Translations under genes and position numbers: made by a program | The notes under the pieces: generated by a model | Told to the model about the DNA's origin: nothing | The model's input: the letters and a program-made list of their open reading frames with translations, nothing else | The model's database searches: none | In this document: in pieces, positions 37,893 to 47,000 of the stretch | Numbering within the stretch: position 1 is the stretch's first letter | Layout of the letters: each line of letters begins with the position of its first letter | DNA from: Mesorhizobium sp. J8 | GTDB taxonomy: Bacteria > Pseudomonadota > Alphaproteobacteria > Rhizobiales > Rhizobiaceae | Assembly: GCF_016591715.1 (NCBI RefSeq) | Contig: NZ_AP024109.1 | Location: forward strand, 186,001-250,000 | Reading direction: 5' to 3' | DNA length: 64,000 nt

Positions 37893-39400
37893 GGGACCCG
37901 TTCCTCGAGCAGGCCGTGGGCCATGTAGAATTCCTTCAGGCCGGCCAGCGCAGGATGCGCCAGCGCCCGCCTCAGATAATCGCGGATGCGCGGCAGGTGC
38001 TTCAGATAGTAAGGCTTGCCGTCGCGCTTTTCGAGCCGCACGAAGATGCCGAGGATTTTTGAATTCCGCTGCGCCGCCATGATCGCATAGGCCTCGGAGA
38101 AGCCGGCCTCGTCGAAGGCGCCGGCCACCCGGCGTGCCGCGACATAGGCCGCGACCGTCCGCCGCTCGATTTCATGCGGGACGGTGACACGCGCATCCAT
38201 GGCCAAGGAGGCGACATCGTAGGCGGCCGGCCCGATCAGCGCGTCCTGCACGTCGACGATGCCAAGCCGGTCGAGGCCGGAACGCTCCCCGCGCCAGATG
38301 ATGTTGGGCGAATGGAAGTCGCGCAGCATCAAGGTGTATTGGCTGCCCTCGAGCCGGTCGAGAAGGGCGTTCCATACCCGGTGATAGCCTGCCCGCAAGT
38401 CGTTGCTCGCCGGTTCGCCGGTGATCCACGGCACATACCAGTCGACCAGAAGGTCGGCCTCGATCAGCATGGCGTCGCGATCGAAAGGCGGCACGTCGTG
38501 GAACACGCCGGGCGACGCTTCCATGCGCCTGGGCCATTCCTTGCCATGCATCATGGCGAGCAGCTCCGCCGCCGCCTCGTAACGCTCTGCGATAGGTTGG
38601 CCGTCGCCGCTCAAAAAACCTTCGGAGCCGAGATGTTCCAGCAGCAGAAAACCCTGATCGAGGTCCTGGGCGTGGATCACCGGCACGCTGACGCCGCCCG
38701 CGAGCAGCGCTTTGTCGATGGCGACGAAGGCAGTAACCGATTGCGCCGTGTGAGCGATCACCGCATAGGGCTTGCCGTCGCGCACCGGCGGCCCGAGCAC
38801 AAGGCGCGGCGAGTTCATCAGCACGCGCGGCGCCTGGCCGGGCAGCGAGACGATCTCATAGGAGCGGGCGGAGGCGTCGCCGACGAAATGGCGACGGCTG
38901 GCGTCGCCCCAGCCGGCCGAGGCCAGGAAATCGCGCATCGCCAGCGACCGCGCCGCGCGCTCGAAAGCCGGTCCCTGCCCGGAAAGCCTCGCCACGCGGC
39001 CGTCGCCATGTTCGGCTAGCTCGACCCACAGCGCGTTGGCCGGCAACCGGTCTCCGGCCCGTTCCGGCCATTCGACCAGCGCCGCGCCTTGGCTGAGCGC
39101 ATCGTCAAGACCGAGCTCGTCGAGCTCGTCCGGCGCGGAAAGCCGGTAGAGGTCGAGATGATGCACCGGAACGCGTGTCTCGTAGCTCTGCACCAGCGTA
39201 AAGGTCGGGCTCGGCACTTCGAGGCCGGCATCGTCGGCAAGCGCCCGGATCAGCGCGCGGGCCAGCGTCGACTTGCCGGCGCCGAGATCGCCTCTCAACG
39301 CGATCGCGTCGCCGGCGCGCAAAGCCATGGCGAGGTCCTCGCCAAGCTTTGCCGTTGCCGCCTCGTCGGCGAGAAAACGCTCCAGCACCATCCCTGTCAT
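37889..39400 (-). CDS. TsaE-AmgK fusion: tRNA t6A ATPase domain plus amino-sugar kinase
   Basis: A 503-residue two-domain protein. Residues 1-150 are TsaE: Walker A GDLGAGKST (38-45), SPTFTLVQSY and HLDLYRLSAPDEL, then LVEWPERAG; TsaE supports the TsaD-TsaB complex that makes t6A on ANN-decoding tRNAs. Residues about 155-503 form an aminoglycoside-phosphotransferase-like kinase: MLRDFHSPNIIWR (catalytic Asp, later Asn) and IVDVQDALIGPAAYDVAS (metal Asp). The kinase matches AmgK, which phosphorylates MurNAc and GlcNAc at C1 for the MurU step. The following gene is murU, overlapping by four bases, which supports this reading. No stop or frameshift separates the domains. Confidence 0.9.
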   Translation of the reverse strand: MTGMVLERFLADEAATAKLGEDLAMALRAGDAIALRGDLGAGKSTLARALIRALADDAGLEVPSPTFTLVQSYETRVPVHHLDLYRLSAPDELDELGLDDALSQGAALVEWPERAGDRLPANALWVELAEHGDGRVARLSGQGPAFERAARSLAMRDFLASAGWGDASRRHFVGDASARSYEIVSLPGQAPRVLMNSPRLVLGPPVRDGKPYAVIAHTAQSVTAFVAIDKALLAGGVSVPVIHAQDLDQGFLLLEHLGSEGFLSGDGQPIAERYEAAAELLAMMHGKEWPRRMEASPGVFHDVPPFDRDAMLIEADLLVDWYVPWITGEPASNDLRAGYHRVWNALLDRLEGSQYTLMLRDFHSPNIIWRGERSGLDRLGIVDVQDALIGPAAYDVASLAMDARVTVPHEIERRTVAAYVAARRVAGAFDEAGFSEAYAIMAAQRNSKILGIFVRLEKRDGKPYYLKHLPRIRDYLRRALAHPALAGLKEFYMAHGLLEERVP

Positions 39401-39410
39401 ATAGGCCGCG

Positions 39411-41990
39411 CTACTCGGCCGCGTCGCGGATGCCGGCCGGCGTGTCCGGGATTCCGGACGGCTTGTCCGGAAAGGTGCAGATCACCGTGGTGCCCTTGTC
39501 CTGGCCGGTCTCGATGCGCACGGTTCCGCCATGCAGTTCGACGAAGCTCTTGACGATCGACAGTCCGAGCCCGGCGCCGCGCCGCCGCCCGCCATTGGCG
39601 CGCGGCTCGAAGCGGCGGAAGACCGATTCCAGCACGTCCGGCGGCATGCCGGGACCGTCGTCATGCACCGAGAACTCGACCCCGTCGGTGAGACGCCGGC
39701 AGGTAAGCCGGATCGTGCTTGCCTCCGGTGCATAGTTCACCGCGTTGCTGAGCAGGTTGTAGAGGATCTGGCGGATGCGGGTCTCGTCGCCATGGAAGCT
39801 TGCCGGCGCCTCGGCGGCGTCGATCGCGAGCTTGATTTGATGCTCGTCCAGCCGGTCGGCGACCAGCTCGGCGGCCGCGGCGATCGTCCGGTCGATGTTC
39901 ATCTCGGAGATGTCGAGCTGCATGATGCCGGCATCGACGGTGGCCAGGTCGAGGATATCGTTGACGATGGTGAGCAGCACCGAGGACGACGAGCCGACAT
40001 GCTCGACATATTCGCGCTGCTTCGGCGTCAGCGGCCCGGTCGCGGGCAGCGATAGAAGCTCTGTGAAGCCGATGATGTTGGTCAGCGGCGAGCGCAGCTC
40101 ATAAGACACGTGCTGCACGAATTCGTTCTTCAGCTGGTCGGATTTCTCCAGCGCTTCGTTCCTGTCCTTCAGCGCCCGTTCGACATTCACGGTGTCGGTG
40201 ACGTCGACGAAGGTGATCATCACCTGGCCGTTGGGCAGGTGGATCACCGCGTAGCTCAGCACGTTGCCGTTGACGAGCTCGATCTGGCCGCGGCGGTCGC
40301 GGCGCTCGTCGTCGAAGCCGGTCACGGCGGCGACGAAGCCGCCCCATGGGCTGTTCGCGGCGCGCTGGTCGCACAGGTCGCGGATCGCCGAGACATGGAC
40401 GTTCGGCTTGACCGCTTCTGCCGTCAGCCCCCACAGCGCGACGAAGGCCGGATTGGACAGCCGCAGCCGCCCGTCCGGACCGAACACCACCACGCCCTCG
40501 GCGAGGTTGTCCAGCGTCTCGCCCTGCACCCGCACGGCGGTCTGGTAGCGGCTTTCCAGGTCCATCTTCTCGGTCAGGTTCTCGAACACCCAGGTGACGC
40601 CGCCCTTTGGCTGCGGGTTCGCCACGACGCGGATCGTCTTGCCGTCCGGCAGGTGCCACCAATGCTCCTGCGATTCGACGGCGCGGTAGGCGCTGAGCAG
40701 GTTCTCCTTCCAGCGCCGCCACTCCGGCTGCTCGGCGATCCTGCCTTCCGAGCGCAGCCGGTCGAGCAGCAGCGTGTTGGAAGGCGCGCTGAGCAGGAAT
40801 CCCGAGTCGAGCCCCCAGAGCTTCTGGAAGGCCTGGTTGAAGAAGCGCAGCTTCTCGTCGGTATCGAAGATCGCCACCGCGGTGTTGAGCTGGTCGAGCG
40901 TGTCGGCATGGCTGCGCACGGTGCGCTCATATTCGGCGCGGATCGTTTCGGCCGCGCTTGTGTCGCAGGCAAGCCCGGCCGAGCCGTCGGCGCCGGCGAA
41001 ATCGGTGACCGCGAACATGCGGCGGTCGCCTTCGATCACCGTTGAAAGCGTCTGTTCGAAGACCGGGCGCGATTTATGTTGCTCGGCGATCTGCTCGCGC
41101 GCCTGGCCGCCGAGGAACTCCTTGGCGTCGCGCACTGCCGCAGCTGGGCTTTCGGCCTCCACCGCCTCGGCATAGGCGCGGTTGACCCATTGCAACCGTC
41201 CGTCCGCGGCGCGCAGCCACGCCGGCATCTTCAACGCGTCGAGCAGGCCGACCAGCGTGTCGTAGTCGGCGCTGAGCCGCTGGTTCTCGATCTTCAGCCT
41301 GGCCTGGTTGCGCAGCGTCTCCGACAGCGACACGAAGCGCACCAGGACATGCGCCGCGCTCTTGCGGCCATGCACTTCCAGCGGCACGCCGGCCTGCGTC
41401 TCGATGACCAGATCGAAGGCCTTCGCCTGCTCGCGGAGCGCCGTGACCGCGTGCTCCAATGCCGCCGCCGAACGCGGCATCAGCCAGCGGCCGAAGGCGA
41501 GGAAAGCCGACCTGTCTTCCGGCGCGCCGCTTTCCAGCGGCAAGCTGCCGATGAGCTCGGGCTTCTTGTTGTCCGTGGCCCAGACGACGACACGCTGGTC
41601 GCGCAGGTTGAGCAGCGCCTCGGAACGCTGCAGCGCCGCGTTGACGTCCGCGATGCGTGCCCTGAGCTGGACATTCTGCGAGGCGGTGCGCGTGCGCTCG
41701 CGGATCAGGAAGATGGCCGAGACAAGTGCCGCGCCCATGACGCCGACGAACATGGCCAGCTGCATGACCTCGACGGTGCCGAACGACGCCGCGGCCTTGC
41801 CGGGAATGGCCGTTTCGGCGTGGGCGGCAGAGGCCAGCAGCGGGCCGGCGAGCGCCGAGGCGCCAAGCAGCGAGGCCAGCCGCGAGCCGGCACGAAACCC
41901 GCCGCCGCTCACGACGGGGCGGGCCTTGTTCGAATCCTCATGGCCGCCGGAAACGGCCGTTCCCGCGCGTGGCGGGTAATCCCCCGGCAT
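39411..41990 (-). CDS. divL: DivL-like PAS sensor kinase with Tyr at the phospho-acceptor site
   Basis: An 859-residue membrane protein. A hydrophobic stretch (about 38-57) and a transmembrane helix (about 75-97) precede PAS-like domains at roughly 240-350, 360-470 and 490-600, a HisKA domain and a HATPase domain (N-box NLLSNAVNYAPE, DDGPGMPP, RRGAGLGLSIVKS). The H-box reads QHVSYELRSPL: Tyr630 (codon at 40101-40103) replaces the His of ordinary kinases. That substitution is the hallmark of DivL, the polar protein that links DivK to the CckA-CtrA cell-cycle pathway. ATG 41990 has GAGGA upstream. It sits between ahcY and the TsaE-AmgK gene. Confidence 0.87.
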   Translation of the reverse strand: MPGDYPPRAGTAVSGGHEDSNKARPVVSGGGFRAGSRLASLLGASALAGPLLASAAHAETAIPGKAAASFGTVEVMQLAMFVGVMGAALVSAIFLIRERTRTASQNVQLRARIADVNAALQRSEALLNLRDQRVVVWATDNKKPELIGSLPLESGAPEDRSAFLAFGRWLMPRSAAALEHAVTALREQAKAFDLVIETQAGVPLEVHGRKSAAHVLVRFVSLSETLRNQARLKIENQRLSADYDTLVGLLDALKMPAWLRAADGRLQWVNRAYAEAVEAESPAAAVRDAKEFLGGQAREQIAEQHKSRPVFEQTLSTVIEGDRRMFAVTDFAGADGSAGLACDTSAAETIRAEYERTVRSHADTLDQLNTAVAIFDTDEKLRFFNQAFQKLWGLDSGFLLSAPSNTLLLDRLRSEGRIAEQPEWRRWKENLLSAYRAVESQEHWWHLPDGKTIRVVANPQPKGGVTWVFENLTEKMDLESRYQTAVRVQGETLDNLAEGVVVFGPDGRLRLSNPAFVALWGLTAEAVKPNVHVSAIRDLCDQRAANSPWGGFVAAVTGFDDERRDRRGQIELVNGNVLSYAVIHLPNGQVMITFVDVTDTVNVERALKDRNEALEKSDQLKNEFVQHVSYELRSPLTNIIGFTELLSLPATGPLTPKQREYVEHVGSSSSVLLTIVNDILDLATVDAGIMQLDISEMNIDRTIAAAAELVADRLDEHQIKLAIDAAEAPASFHGDETRIRQILYNLLSNAVNYAPEASTIRLTCRRLTDGVEFSVHDDGPGMPPDVLESVFRRFEPRANGGRRRGAGLGLSIVKSFVELHGGTVRIETGQDKGTTVICTFPDKPSGIPDTPAGIRDAAE

Positions 41991-42111
41991 GTCTTGGTCC
42001 TCTTCGCCGCTTGAATGCAAGACCGCCCTGAATGCGTCCCCGGCCCAACATGTCCCCGGACCGCGAATCACAACAATAACGCCTGCCGGAATCGGCGTGA
42101 AGAATCATTGG

Positions 42112-42152
42112 CGCAAAAAATAAAGCCGGGCGGAAAGTCAACCACCCGGCGT
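42112..42152 (-). terminator. Rho-independent terminator after ahcY
   Basis: On the minus strand GCCGGGTGG and CCGCCCGGC (42125-42151) pair around an 8-9 base loop and are followed by TTTATTTTTT. It lies about 30 bases after the ahcY stop and separates it from divL. Confidence 0.85.
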
Positions 42153-42180
42153 CAATATCTGGTAGATAATTTCGCTTTGG

Positions 42181-43581
42181 TTAATAGCGATAGTGTTCCG
42201 GCTTGTACGGGCCCTGCGGGGTCACGCCGATATAAGCGGCCTGTTCGCTCGACAGCTCGGTCAGCTTGGCGCCGAGCTTGTCGAGATGCAGCCGCGCCAC
42301 CTTCTCGTCGAGATGCTTGGGCAGCACATAGACCTGGTTCTGGTACTGGCCGTGCTTGGTGAAGAGCTCGATCTGCGCCAGCACCTGGTTGGTGAAGGAC
42401 GCCGACATGACGAAGCTCGGATGTCCGGTGGCATTGCCGAGATTGAGCAGGCGTCCTTCGGAGAGAAGAATCATCCGCTTGCCGTCCGGGAAGGTGATCA
42501 GGTCGACCTGCGGCTTGATGTTGGTCCATTTCAGATTGCGCAGCGACGCCACCTGGATCTCATTGTCGAAGTGGCCGATATTGCCGACGATCACCATGTC
42601 CTTCATCGCCCGCATATGATCGAGCGTGACGACGTCCTTGTTGCCGGTGGTGGTGATGACGATGTCTGCGGTGGGGGCGGCGTCTTCCAGCGTCACCACC
42701 TCATAGCCGTCCATGGCGGCCTGCAGCGCGCAGATCGGGTCGACCTCGGTGACCTTGACGCGGGCGCCGGCGCCGCGCAGCGAGGCCGACGAGCCCTTGC
42801 CGACGTCGCCATAGCCGCAGACCACCGCGACCTTGCCGGCCATCATCGTGTCGGTGCCGCGGCGGATGCCGTCGACCAGCGATTCCTTGCAGCCATATTT
42901 GTTGTCGAATTTCGATTTGGTGACGGAATCGTTGACGTTGATCGCCGGGAAGGGCAGCAGGCCCTTCTTCTGCAGCTGGTAGAGCCGGTTGACGCCTGTG
43001 GTGGTCTCCTCGGTGACGCCGCGGATCGCTTCGCGCTGCTTGGTGAAGAAGCCGGGCGAGGCCTTCAGGCGCTTCTTGATCTGGGCGAACAGGATCTCTT
43101 CCTCCTCGCTGCCGGGATTGGACAGCACGTCCTCGCCGGCCTCGGCGCGCGCGCCGAGCAGGATGTACATCGTGGCGTCGCCGCCATCGTCCAGGATCAT
43201 GTTGGAGGTGCCGCCGTCGGCCCACTGGAAGATGCGGTCGGTGTAGTTCCAGTAATCGTCGAGCGACTCGCCCTTGACGGCGAAGACCGGGATGCCGGCC
43301 TCGGCGATCGCGGCGGCCGCATGGTCCTGCGTCGAGAAGATGTTGCAGGAGGCCCAGCGGATATCGGCGCCCAGCGCCTTCAGCGTCTCGATCAGCACCG
43401 CCGTCTGGATGGTCATATGCAGCGAGCCGGTGATGCGCGCGCCCTTCAGCGGTTGCTTGGCGCCGAACTCCTCGCGGCAGGCCATCAGGCCCGGCATTTC
43501 CGTTTCGGCGATCTCGATCTCCTTGCGGCCCCAGCCGGCAAGCGAGATATCGGCGACCACATAGTCCTTGCTACCCGTCAT
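42181..43581 (-). CDS. ahcY: Adenosylhomocysteinase
   Basis: A 466-residue NAD-dependent enzyme that splits S-adenosylhomocysteine into adenosine and homocysteine, clearing the product of methyl transfers. The substrate region has [16 protein letters not shown], the NAD loop is [13 protein letters not shown] (about 253-266), and the conserved C-terminal [20 protein letters not shown] ends in HYRY. Length is normal for the bacterial long form. Start ATG 43581 is chosen because the family begins there; the longer frame to 43686 is not coding. A perfect 18-base palindrome lies 111 bases upstream, in the likely promoter, and a terminator follows the gene. Confidence 0.98.
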   Translation of the reverse strand: MTGSKDYVVADISLAGWGRKEIEIAETEMPGLMACREEFGAKQPLKGARITGSLHMTIQTAVLIETLKALGADIRWASCNIFSTQDHAAAAIAEAGIPVFAVKGESLDDYWNYTDRIFQWADGGTSNMILDDGGDATMYILLGARAEAGEDVLSNPGSEEEEILFAQIKKRLKASPGFFTKQREAIRGVTEETTTGVNRLYQLQKKGLLPFPAINVNDSVTKSKFDNKYGCKESLVDGIRRGTDTMMAGKVAVVCGYGDVGKGSSASLRGAGARVKVTEVDPICALQAAMDGYEVVTLEDAAPTADIVITTTGNKDVVTLDHMRAMKDMVIVGNIGHFDNEIQVASLRNLKWTNIKPQVDLITFPDGKRMILLSEGRLLNLGNATGHPSFVMSASFTNQVLAQIELFTKHGQYQNQVYVLPKHLDEKVARLHLDKLGAKLTELSSEQAAYIGVTPQGPYKPEHYRY

Positions 43582-43691
43582 GGCAGTGCTCCGGTGTGAA
43601 TTTTTCTCAAAGACGCGCCGCCGCCGGAAGGCGCATGGGAGGGCGCGATTGCCGGCCTGACTAGCAGATCGGTCGCCATACGACAATGGGA

Positions 43692-43709
43692 CATAAAGAA
43701 ATCTTTATG
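43692..43709. promoter_or_regulatory. Perfect palindrome in the ahcY leader, candidate SahR operator
   Basis: CATAAAGA (43692-43699) and TCTTTATG (43702-43709) are exact inverted repeats with a two-base spacer. The position, between ahcY and the preceding HPr gene and in the expected promoter region of ahcY, and the ArsR-like shape suit SahR, the S-adenosylhomocysteine-responsive regulator known to control ahcY in many proteobacteria. I am recalling the motif type and cannot verify the match. Confidence 0.5.
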
Positions 43710-43739
43710 CGCGCATGTCCTGGAGGCGCGGGATGAGAG

Positions 43740-44036
43740 CTAGATTTCCTCGCCGAAACGCGAGGCGACGAGCTGCTCCAACGCGTCCATGGCGGGCACG
43801 GCCTCCGGGCCGCTGGCGATGACACGGATCGAATAGCCCGGGCTCGCCGCCAGCATCATAAGGCCCATGATCGAGGTGCCGCCGACCTTCACGCCGTCCT
43901 TCTCGACATGGATGGTGGCGTTGAAGCCGCTGGCGACCTGGACGAACTTGGCCGAAGCGCGCGCATGCAGGCCGCGCTGGTTGATGATCGGGAACTCCCG
44001 CACCACCTCGTCCGTCTGCGGCGCCGATGCGTTCAT
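43740..44036 (-). CDS. HPr-family phosphocarrier protein
   Basis: A 98-residue HPr. H24 in RGLHARASAKF is the site phosphorylated by enzyme I, and S55 in GGTSIMGLMML is the site used by HPr kinase. In rhizobia this protein is part of a regulatory phosphorelay rather than sugar transport. It overlaps the EIIA gene upstream by four bases (ATGA) and lies downstream of hprK and chvG on the same strand. No sugar permease (EIIB/EIIC) is present nearby, consistent with a regulatory role. Symbols ptsH and npr are both in use, so I leave it blank. Confidence 0.95.
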   Translation of the reverse strand: MNASAPQTDEVVREFPIINQRGLHARASAKFVQVASGFNATIHVEKDGVKVGGTSIMGLMMLAASPGYSIRVIASGPEAVPAMDALEQLVASRFGEEI

Positions 44037-44434
44037 TTGCTGCTCAGGAGCTGGCTGGCGACGTTGATGTATTTGCGGCCCGCCGCCTGCGCCTCGTCGA
44101 GCGCGGCGGCCATGTTGTCGCCCTTGCGGATCGAGGAGAGCTTGATCAGCATCGGCAGGTTCATGCCGGCGATGACCTCGGTGCGGCCGGATTCCATCAC
44201 CGAGATGGCGAGGTTGGAGGGAGTGCCGCCGAACATGTCGGTGAGCACGATGACGCCGGCGCCGGTGTCGACGCGCGCCACGGCGTCGACGATGTCGGCC
44301 CGGCGCTGCTCCATGTCGTCGTCGGCGCCGATCGCCACGGTTTCGAAATTGTCTTGCGGCCCGACGACATGCTCTACGGCATGCCGGAACTCGGTGGCGA
44401 GTTGACCGTGCGTCACGAGCACGAGTCCGATCAT
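44033..44434 (-). CDS. PTS EIIA component, mannose (Man) family
   Basis: A 133-residue EIIA of the mannose family. H9 in LVLVTHGQLATEF is the phosphorylated His; VIVLTDMFGGTPSNLAISVM is the conserved central motif. It accepts phosphate from HPr and, without any EIIB or EIIC gene in the window, probably acts as a regulator, possibly of the ChvG-ChvI or HPr-kinase branch. The HPr gene begins in its stop codon. It lies 163 bases after hprK. It is often called manX or EIIA-Man in rhizobial annotations. Confidence 0.92.
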   Translation of the reverse strand: MIGLVLVTHGQLATEFRHAVEHVVGPQDNFETVAIGADDDMEQRRADIVDAVARVDTGAGVIVLTDMFGGTPSNLAISVMESGRTEVIAGMNLPMLIKLSSIRKGDNMAAALDEAQAAGRKYINVASQLLSSK

Positions 44435-44598
44435 TCTCTGGTGGCTCCCGTCATCGCCGCTTCACAGGCGTATCTTATGTTCGCCAGCCATTCCAGGCGG
44501 CGGGAGCGCTATCTTGTCGACGCACGGCCGGTTGACAAGCCCAAAATTGCGGCGGCCCGGGCCATTTTGACGCATCGCAGCAAAAAACCCCGGGCGGA

Positions 44599-45057
44599 TC
44601 ATGAAAAAGGCTGGATCGACAGCCGCGCCATCAGCATGGGCAGCGCGGCCGTGACGTTCTGCCGGGCGACGTCGATGCGGGGCAGCCTGCATCCGGCGAT
44701 CGTCTCGGCGCTTTCGTCCTGCAGCCGCGCCACGTCGGCCGGCTCGACGAGCCGAACCACCAGATCGATCACGGCGGCCGGCTCGAAGGCCAGCGGGCGC
44801 GGCCCAATGCCGTGCACCTCGCATAGGCCGGCGATGGTTGCCGGCGCGCGGCACACCAGCCGGCCGCCATGCGCGGCGAAAAACAACTGGTCGTCGCCCA
44901 CCAGCCGGGAAAACATGCCGCGGCTGCGGCAATGATCGACAAGCGCCAGCGCCAGCGTCGTCTTGCCGGCACCGGAAGGCCCGGTGACCAGCACGCCACG
45001 TTCGCCGATCAGGATAGCCGTGCCATGGATGTTGCGGGGCGGCTTCGTGTCCGGCAT
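44599..45057 (-). CDS. hprK: HPr kinase/phosphorylase, short form
   Basis: A 152-residue protein equal to the C-terminal catalytic domain of HPrK. The Walker A motif is VTGPSGAGKTTLALAL (about 24-38), and LVGDDQLFF carries the acidic residue for Mg and phosphate transfer. Gram-positive HPrK has about 310 residues with an N-terminal domain that is missing here; short HprK is the standard alphaproteobacterial form. It phosphorylates HPr on Ser. It starts 15 bases after the chvG stop, so it is translated with chvG, tying HPr phosphorylation to the two-component system. Confidence 0.93.
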   Translation of the reverse strand: MPDTKPPRNIHGTAILIGERGVLVTGPSGAGKTTLALALVDHCRSRGMFSRLVGDDQLFFAAHGGRLVCRAPATIAGLCEVHGIGPRPLAFEPAAVIDLVVRLVEPADVARLQDESAETIAGCRLPRIDVARQNVTAALPMLMARLSIQPFS

Positions 45058-45071
45058 GGTCGGTTCGGCGG

Positions 45072-46856
45072 TCAGCCTTCCGCCGGCAGCGTCACCACGA
45101 AACGCGCGCCCTTGATCTCGCCGGGCTTGGTCCCGGGGATGTTCTCGGCCGTCAGCGTGCCGCCATGCGCCTCGACGATCTGGCGGCTGATCGAGAGGCC
45201 GAGGCCGGAGTTCTGGCCGAACGCCTCGCCGGCCGGTCGGTCGGTGTAGAAGCGCTCGAAGATGCGGTCGATCTTCTCGGCCCGGATGCCCGGGCCGTTG
45301 TCGTCGACGGTGATGATGTTGAACTTGCCGGCGCGAGCCAGAGAGATCGCGATATGGCCGTGTTCGTCCGGCACGAAGGAGCGCGCGTTCTCGATCAGGT
45401 TGGTGATGACCTGGCCGATCCGCAGGTCATGGCCGACAACGAAGAAGCCTTTGGCGCCGGCCGGCAGCTTTGCCGCCTTGAACTCGATCTCGACGGCCTT
45501 CTTGTTGCGCGTCGTCTCGCGCGACACGGCCACGAGGTCGGTGATGAACTTCTTCAAATCGACGGTGCCGGCGTCCTCCCGCGCGAGCTCCGCGTCGAGG
45601 CGGGAGGCGTCGGAGATGTCGGTGATCAACCTGTCGAGCCGCTTCACGTCGTGCTGGATGATCTCCATCAGACGCGCGCGAGACGTATCGTTCTTCGCCA
45701 GCGGCAGCGTTTCGACCGCGCTGCGCAGCGAAGTCAGCGGGTTCTTGAGCTCGTGCGAGACATCGGCGGCGAAGCTTTCGATCGCCTCGATCCTCGCGTA
45801 CAGCGCGTTCGTCATGTCGCGCACGGCAATGGACAAATTGCCGATCTCGTCCTGACGATCGGAAAAATCGGGAATTTCCTCGCGGCTCTTCACGCCGCGC
45901 CGCACCCTGACGGCTGCGGCGGAAAGCCGGCGCAGCGGATTGGCGATGGTGGACGCCAGAAGCAACGACAGGATCGCGGTGACGAGAGCCGCCACCCCGA
46001 ACACGCGCAGGATCGCCTTGCGCTCGGCCGCGACGATCTTGTCGATGTCGCCACCTTCGGTCGACAGCATCAGGACGCCGAGCACCGCGCGGAAGCGTTG
46101 GATCGGCACCGCGACGGAGACGATCTGCTCGCCCTGCTCGCTCACCCGCACGATGGTCGAGGGGCTGCCGGTCAGCGCCTTGACCACTTCCGGGAAGGCC
46201 GCGCCGTTGCCGCCGGGTTGCTCGTGGTAGACCGGCAGGTCCTTGTTGCGGAAGAAGTCGAAGATGAATTTCTCGACCCGTTCCAGAAGGTCCGGCTGCT
46301 CGTCCTCGACCGGCGGCAGGTCGTAGCGCAGGATCTGGCCGCGCGAATAGAGATGCCGCGAATCGAGCAAAAGGTTGGCGTCGCGGTCATAGATGCGGGC
46401 GCGTGTTCGGGTCGGCGAGATCAGGCGCCTGAGCACCGGCGCGACGCGTTCCGGATTGATCGGGAAATCGAGATTGTCGAGCTGGTCGGAACCCGGTCCA
46501 AGGCTCTCGCCGGCCTGCAGCTCCAGCAGCTTTTCCGGATCGATGCTGATCGAGTCGGTCTCGACGGTCGCCGAGGCCGCGATCGCGCCGGCGATGATCT
46601 CGCCTTGCGTCATCAGGCTTTCGACGCGCGCGTCGATCAGCCCGTCGCGGAAGGTGTTGAGATAGAGGATGCCGGTGACCAGCACGGCAAGGCCGGCCAT
46701 GTTGAGGAACAGGATGCGCCGCGTCAGGCTGGAGAAGATGTGGTGGCCGAGAAACCGGCGCATCGGCACCGTTATTTTCGACACGAAGGCGGGCACGATC
46801 CGCGGCGGACGCTTCGCCGCGCCCGCCCGTCTGCCTCGCTCTACTTCCACTGCCAT
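45072..46856 (-). CDS. chvG: Sensor histidine kinase ChvG (ExoS)
   Basis: A 594-residue inner-membrane kinase. Transmembrane helix 1 is at about 47-67, a periplasmic sensing domain at about 70-280, helix 2 at about 283-303, then HAMP (about 304-358), HisKA with H368 in AADVSHELKNPLTSL, and a HATPase domain (N-box NLIENARSF, DNGPG, SGLGLSISRQ). In rhizobia ChvG-ChvI responds to acid and envelope stress and is needed for exopolysaccharide control and symbiosis; its periplasmic repressor ExoR is not in the window. chvI lies upstream with a 144-base gap that contains an inverted repeat. hprK follows 14 bases after the stop. Confidence 0.95.
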   Translation of the reverse strand: MAVEVERGRRAGAAKRPPRIVPAFVSKITVPMRRFLGHHIFSSLTRRILFLNMAGLAVLVTGILYLNTFRDGLIDARVESLMTQGEIIAGAIAASATVETDSISIDPEKLLELQAGESLGPGSDQLDNLDFPINPERVAPVLRRLISPTRTRARIYDRDANLLLDSRHLYSRGQILRYDLPPVEDEQPDLLERVEKFIFDFFRNKDLPVYHEQPGGNGAAFPEVVKALTGSPSTIVRVSEQGEQIVSVAVPIQRFRAVLGVLMLSTEGGDIDKIVAAERKAILRVFGVAALVTAILSLLLASTIANPLRRLSAAAVRVRRGVKSREEIPDFSDRQDEIGNLSIAVRDMTNALYARIEAIESFAADVSHELKNPLTSLRSAVETLPLAKNDTSRARLMEIIQHDVKRLDRLITDISDASRLDAELAREDAGTVDLKKFITDLVAVSRETTRNKKAVEIEFKAAKLPAGAKGFFVVGHDLRIGQVITNLIENARSFVPDEHGHIAISLARAGKFNIITVDDNGPGIRAEKIDRIFERFYTDRPAGEAFGQNSGLGLSISRQIVEAHGGTLTAENIPGTKPGEIKGARFVVTLPAEG

Positions 46857-46879
46857 CGAATAGCAGGCCCTGTTTAGTG

Positions 46880-46995
46880 AGTAGTCAGTAGGCAGTAGGG
46901 AATGGAAAAATGGGATCGCGGCTACGCATGAGTGGCCGCTTGTGTCACTTAAAACTGACTACCGACTATTCCCTACTGCCTAATCCCTACTGCCT
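46880..46995. repeat. Inverted repeat between chvI and chvG
   Basis: AGGCAGTAGGGAAT (46890-46903) recurs in inverted form as ATTCCCTACTGCCT (46968-46981), and further partial repeats (CAGTAGGCAGTAGGG near 46886; CCCTACTGCC again near 46984) extend it. Read on the minus strand it would form a long-range hairpin in the chvI-chvG transcript. Its base use, with few CG pairs, is unlike the neighbouring genes. Confidence 0.65.
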
Positions 46996-47000
46996 ATCTC

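Noticed and set aside
43582..43739. SAH riboswitch before ahcY
   Set aside because: I could not find the conserved pairing of known SAH riboswitches; the palindrome suggests protein control.
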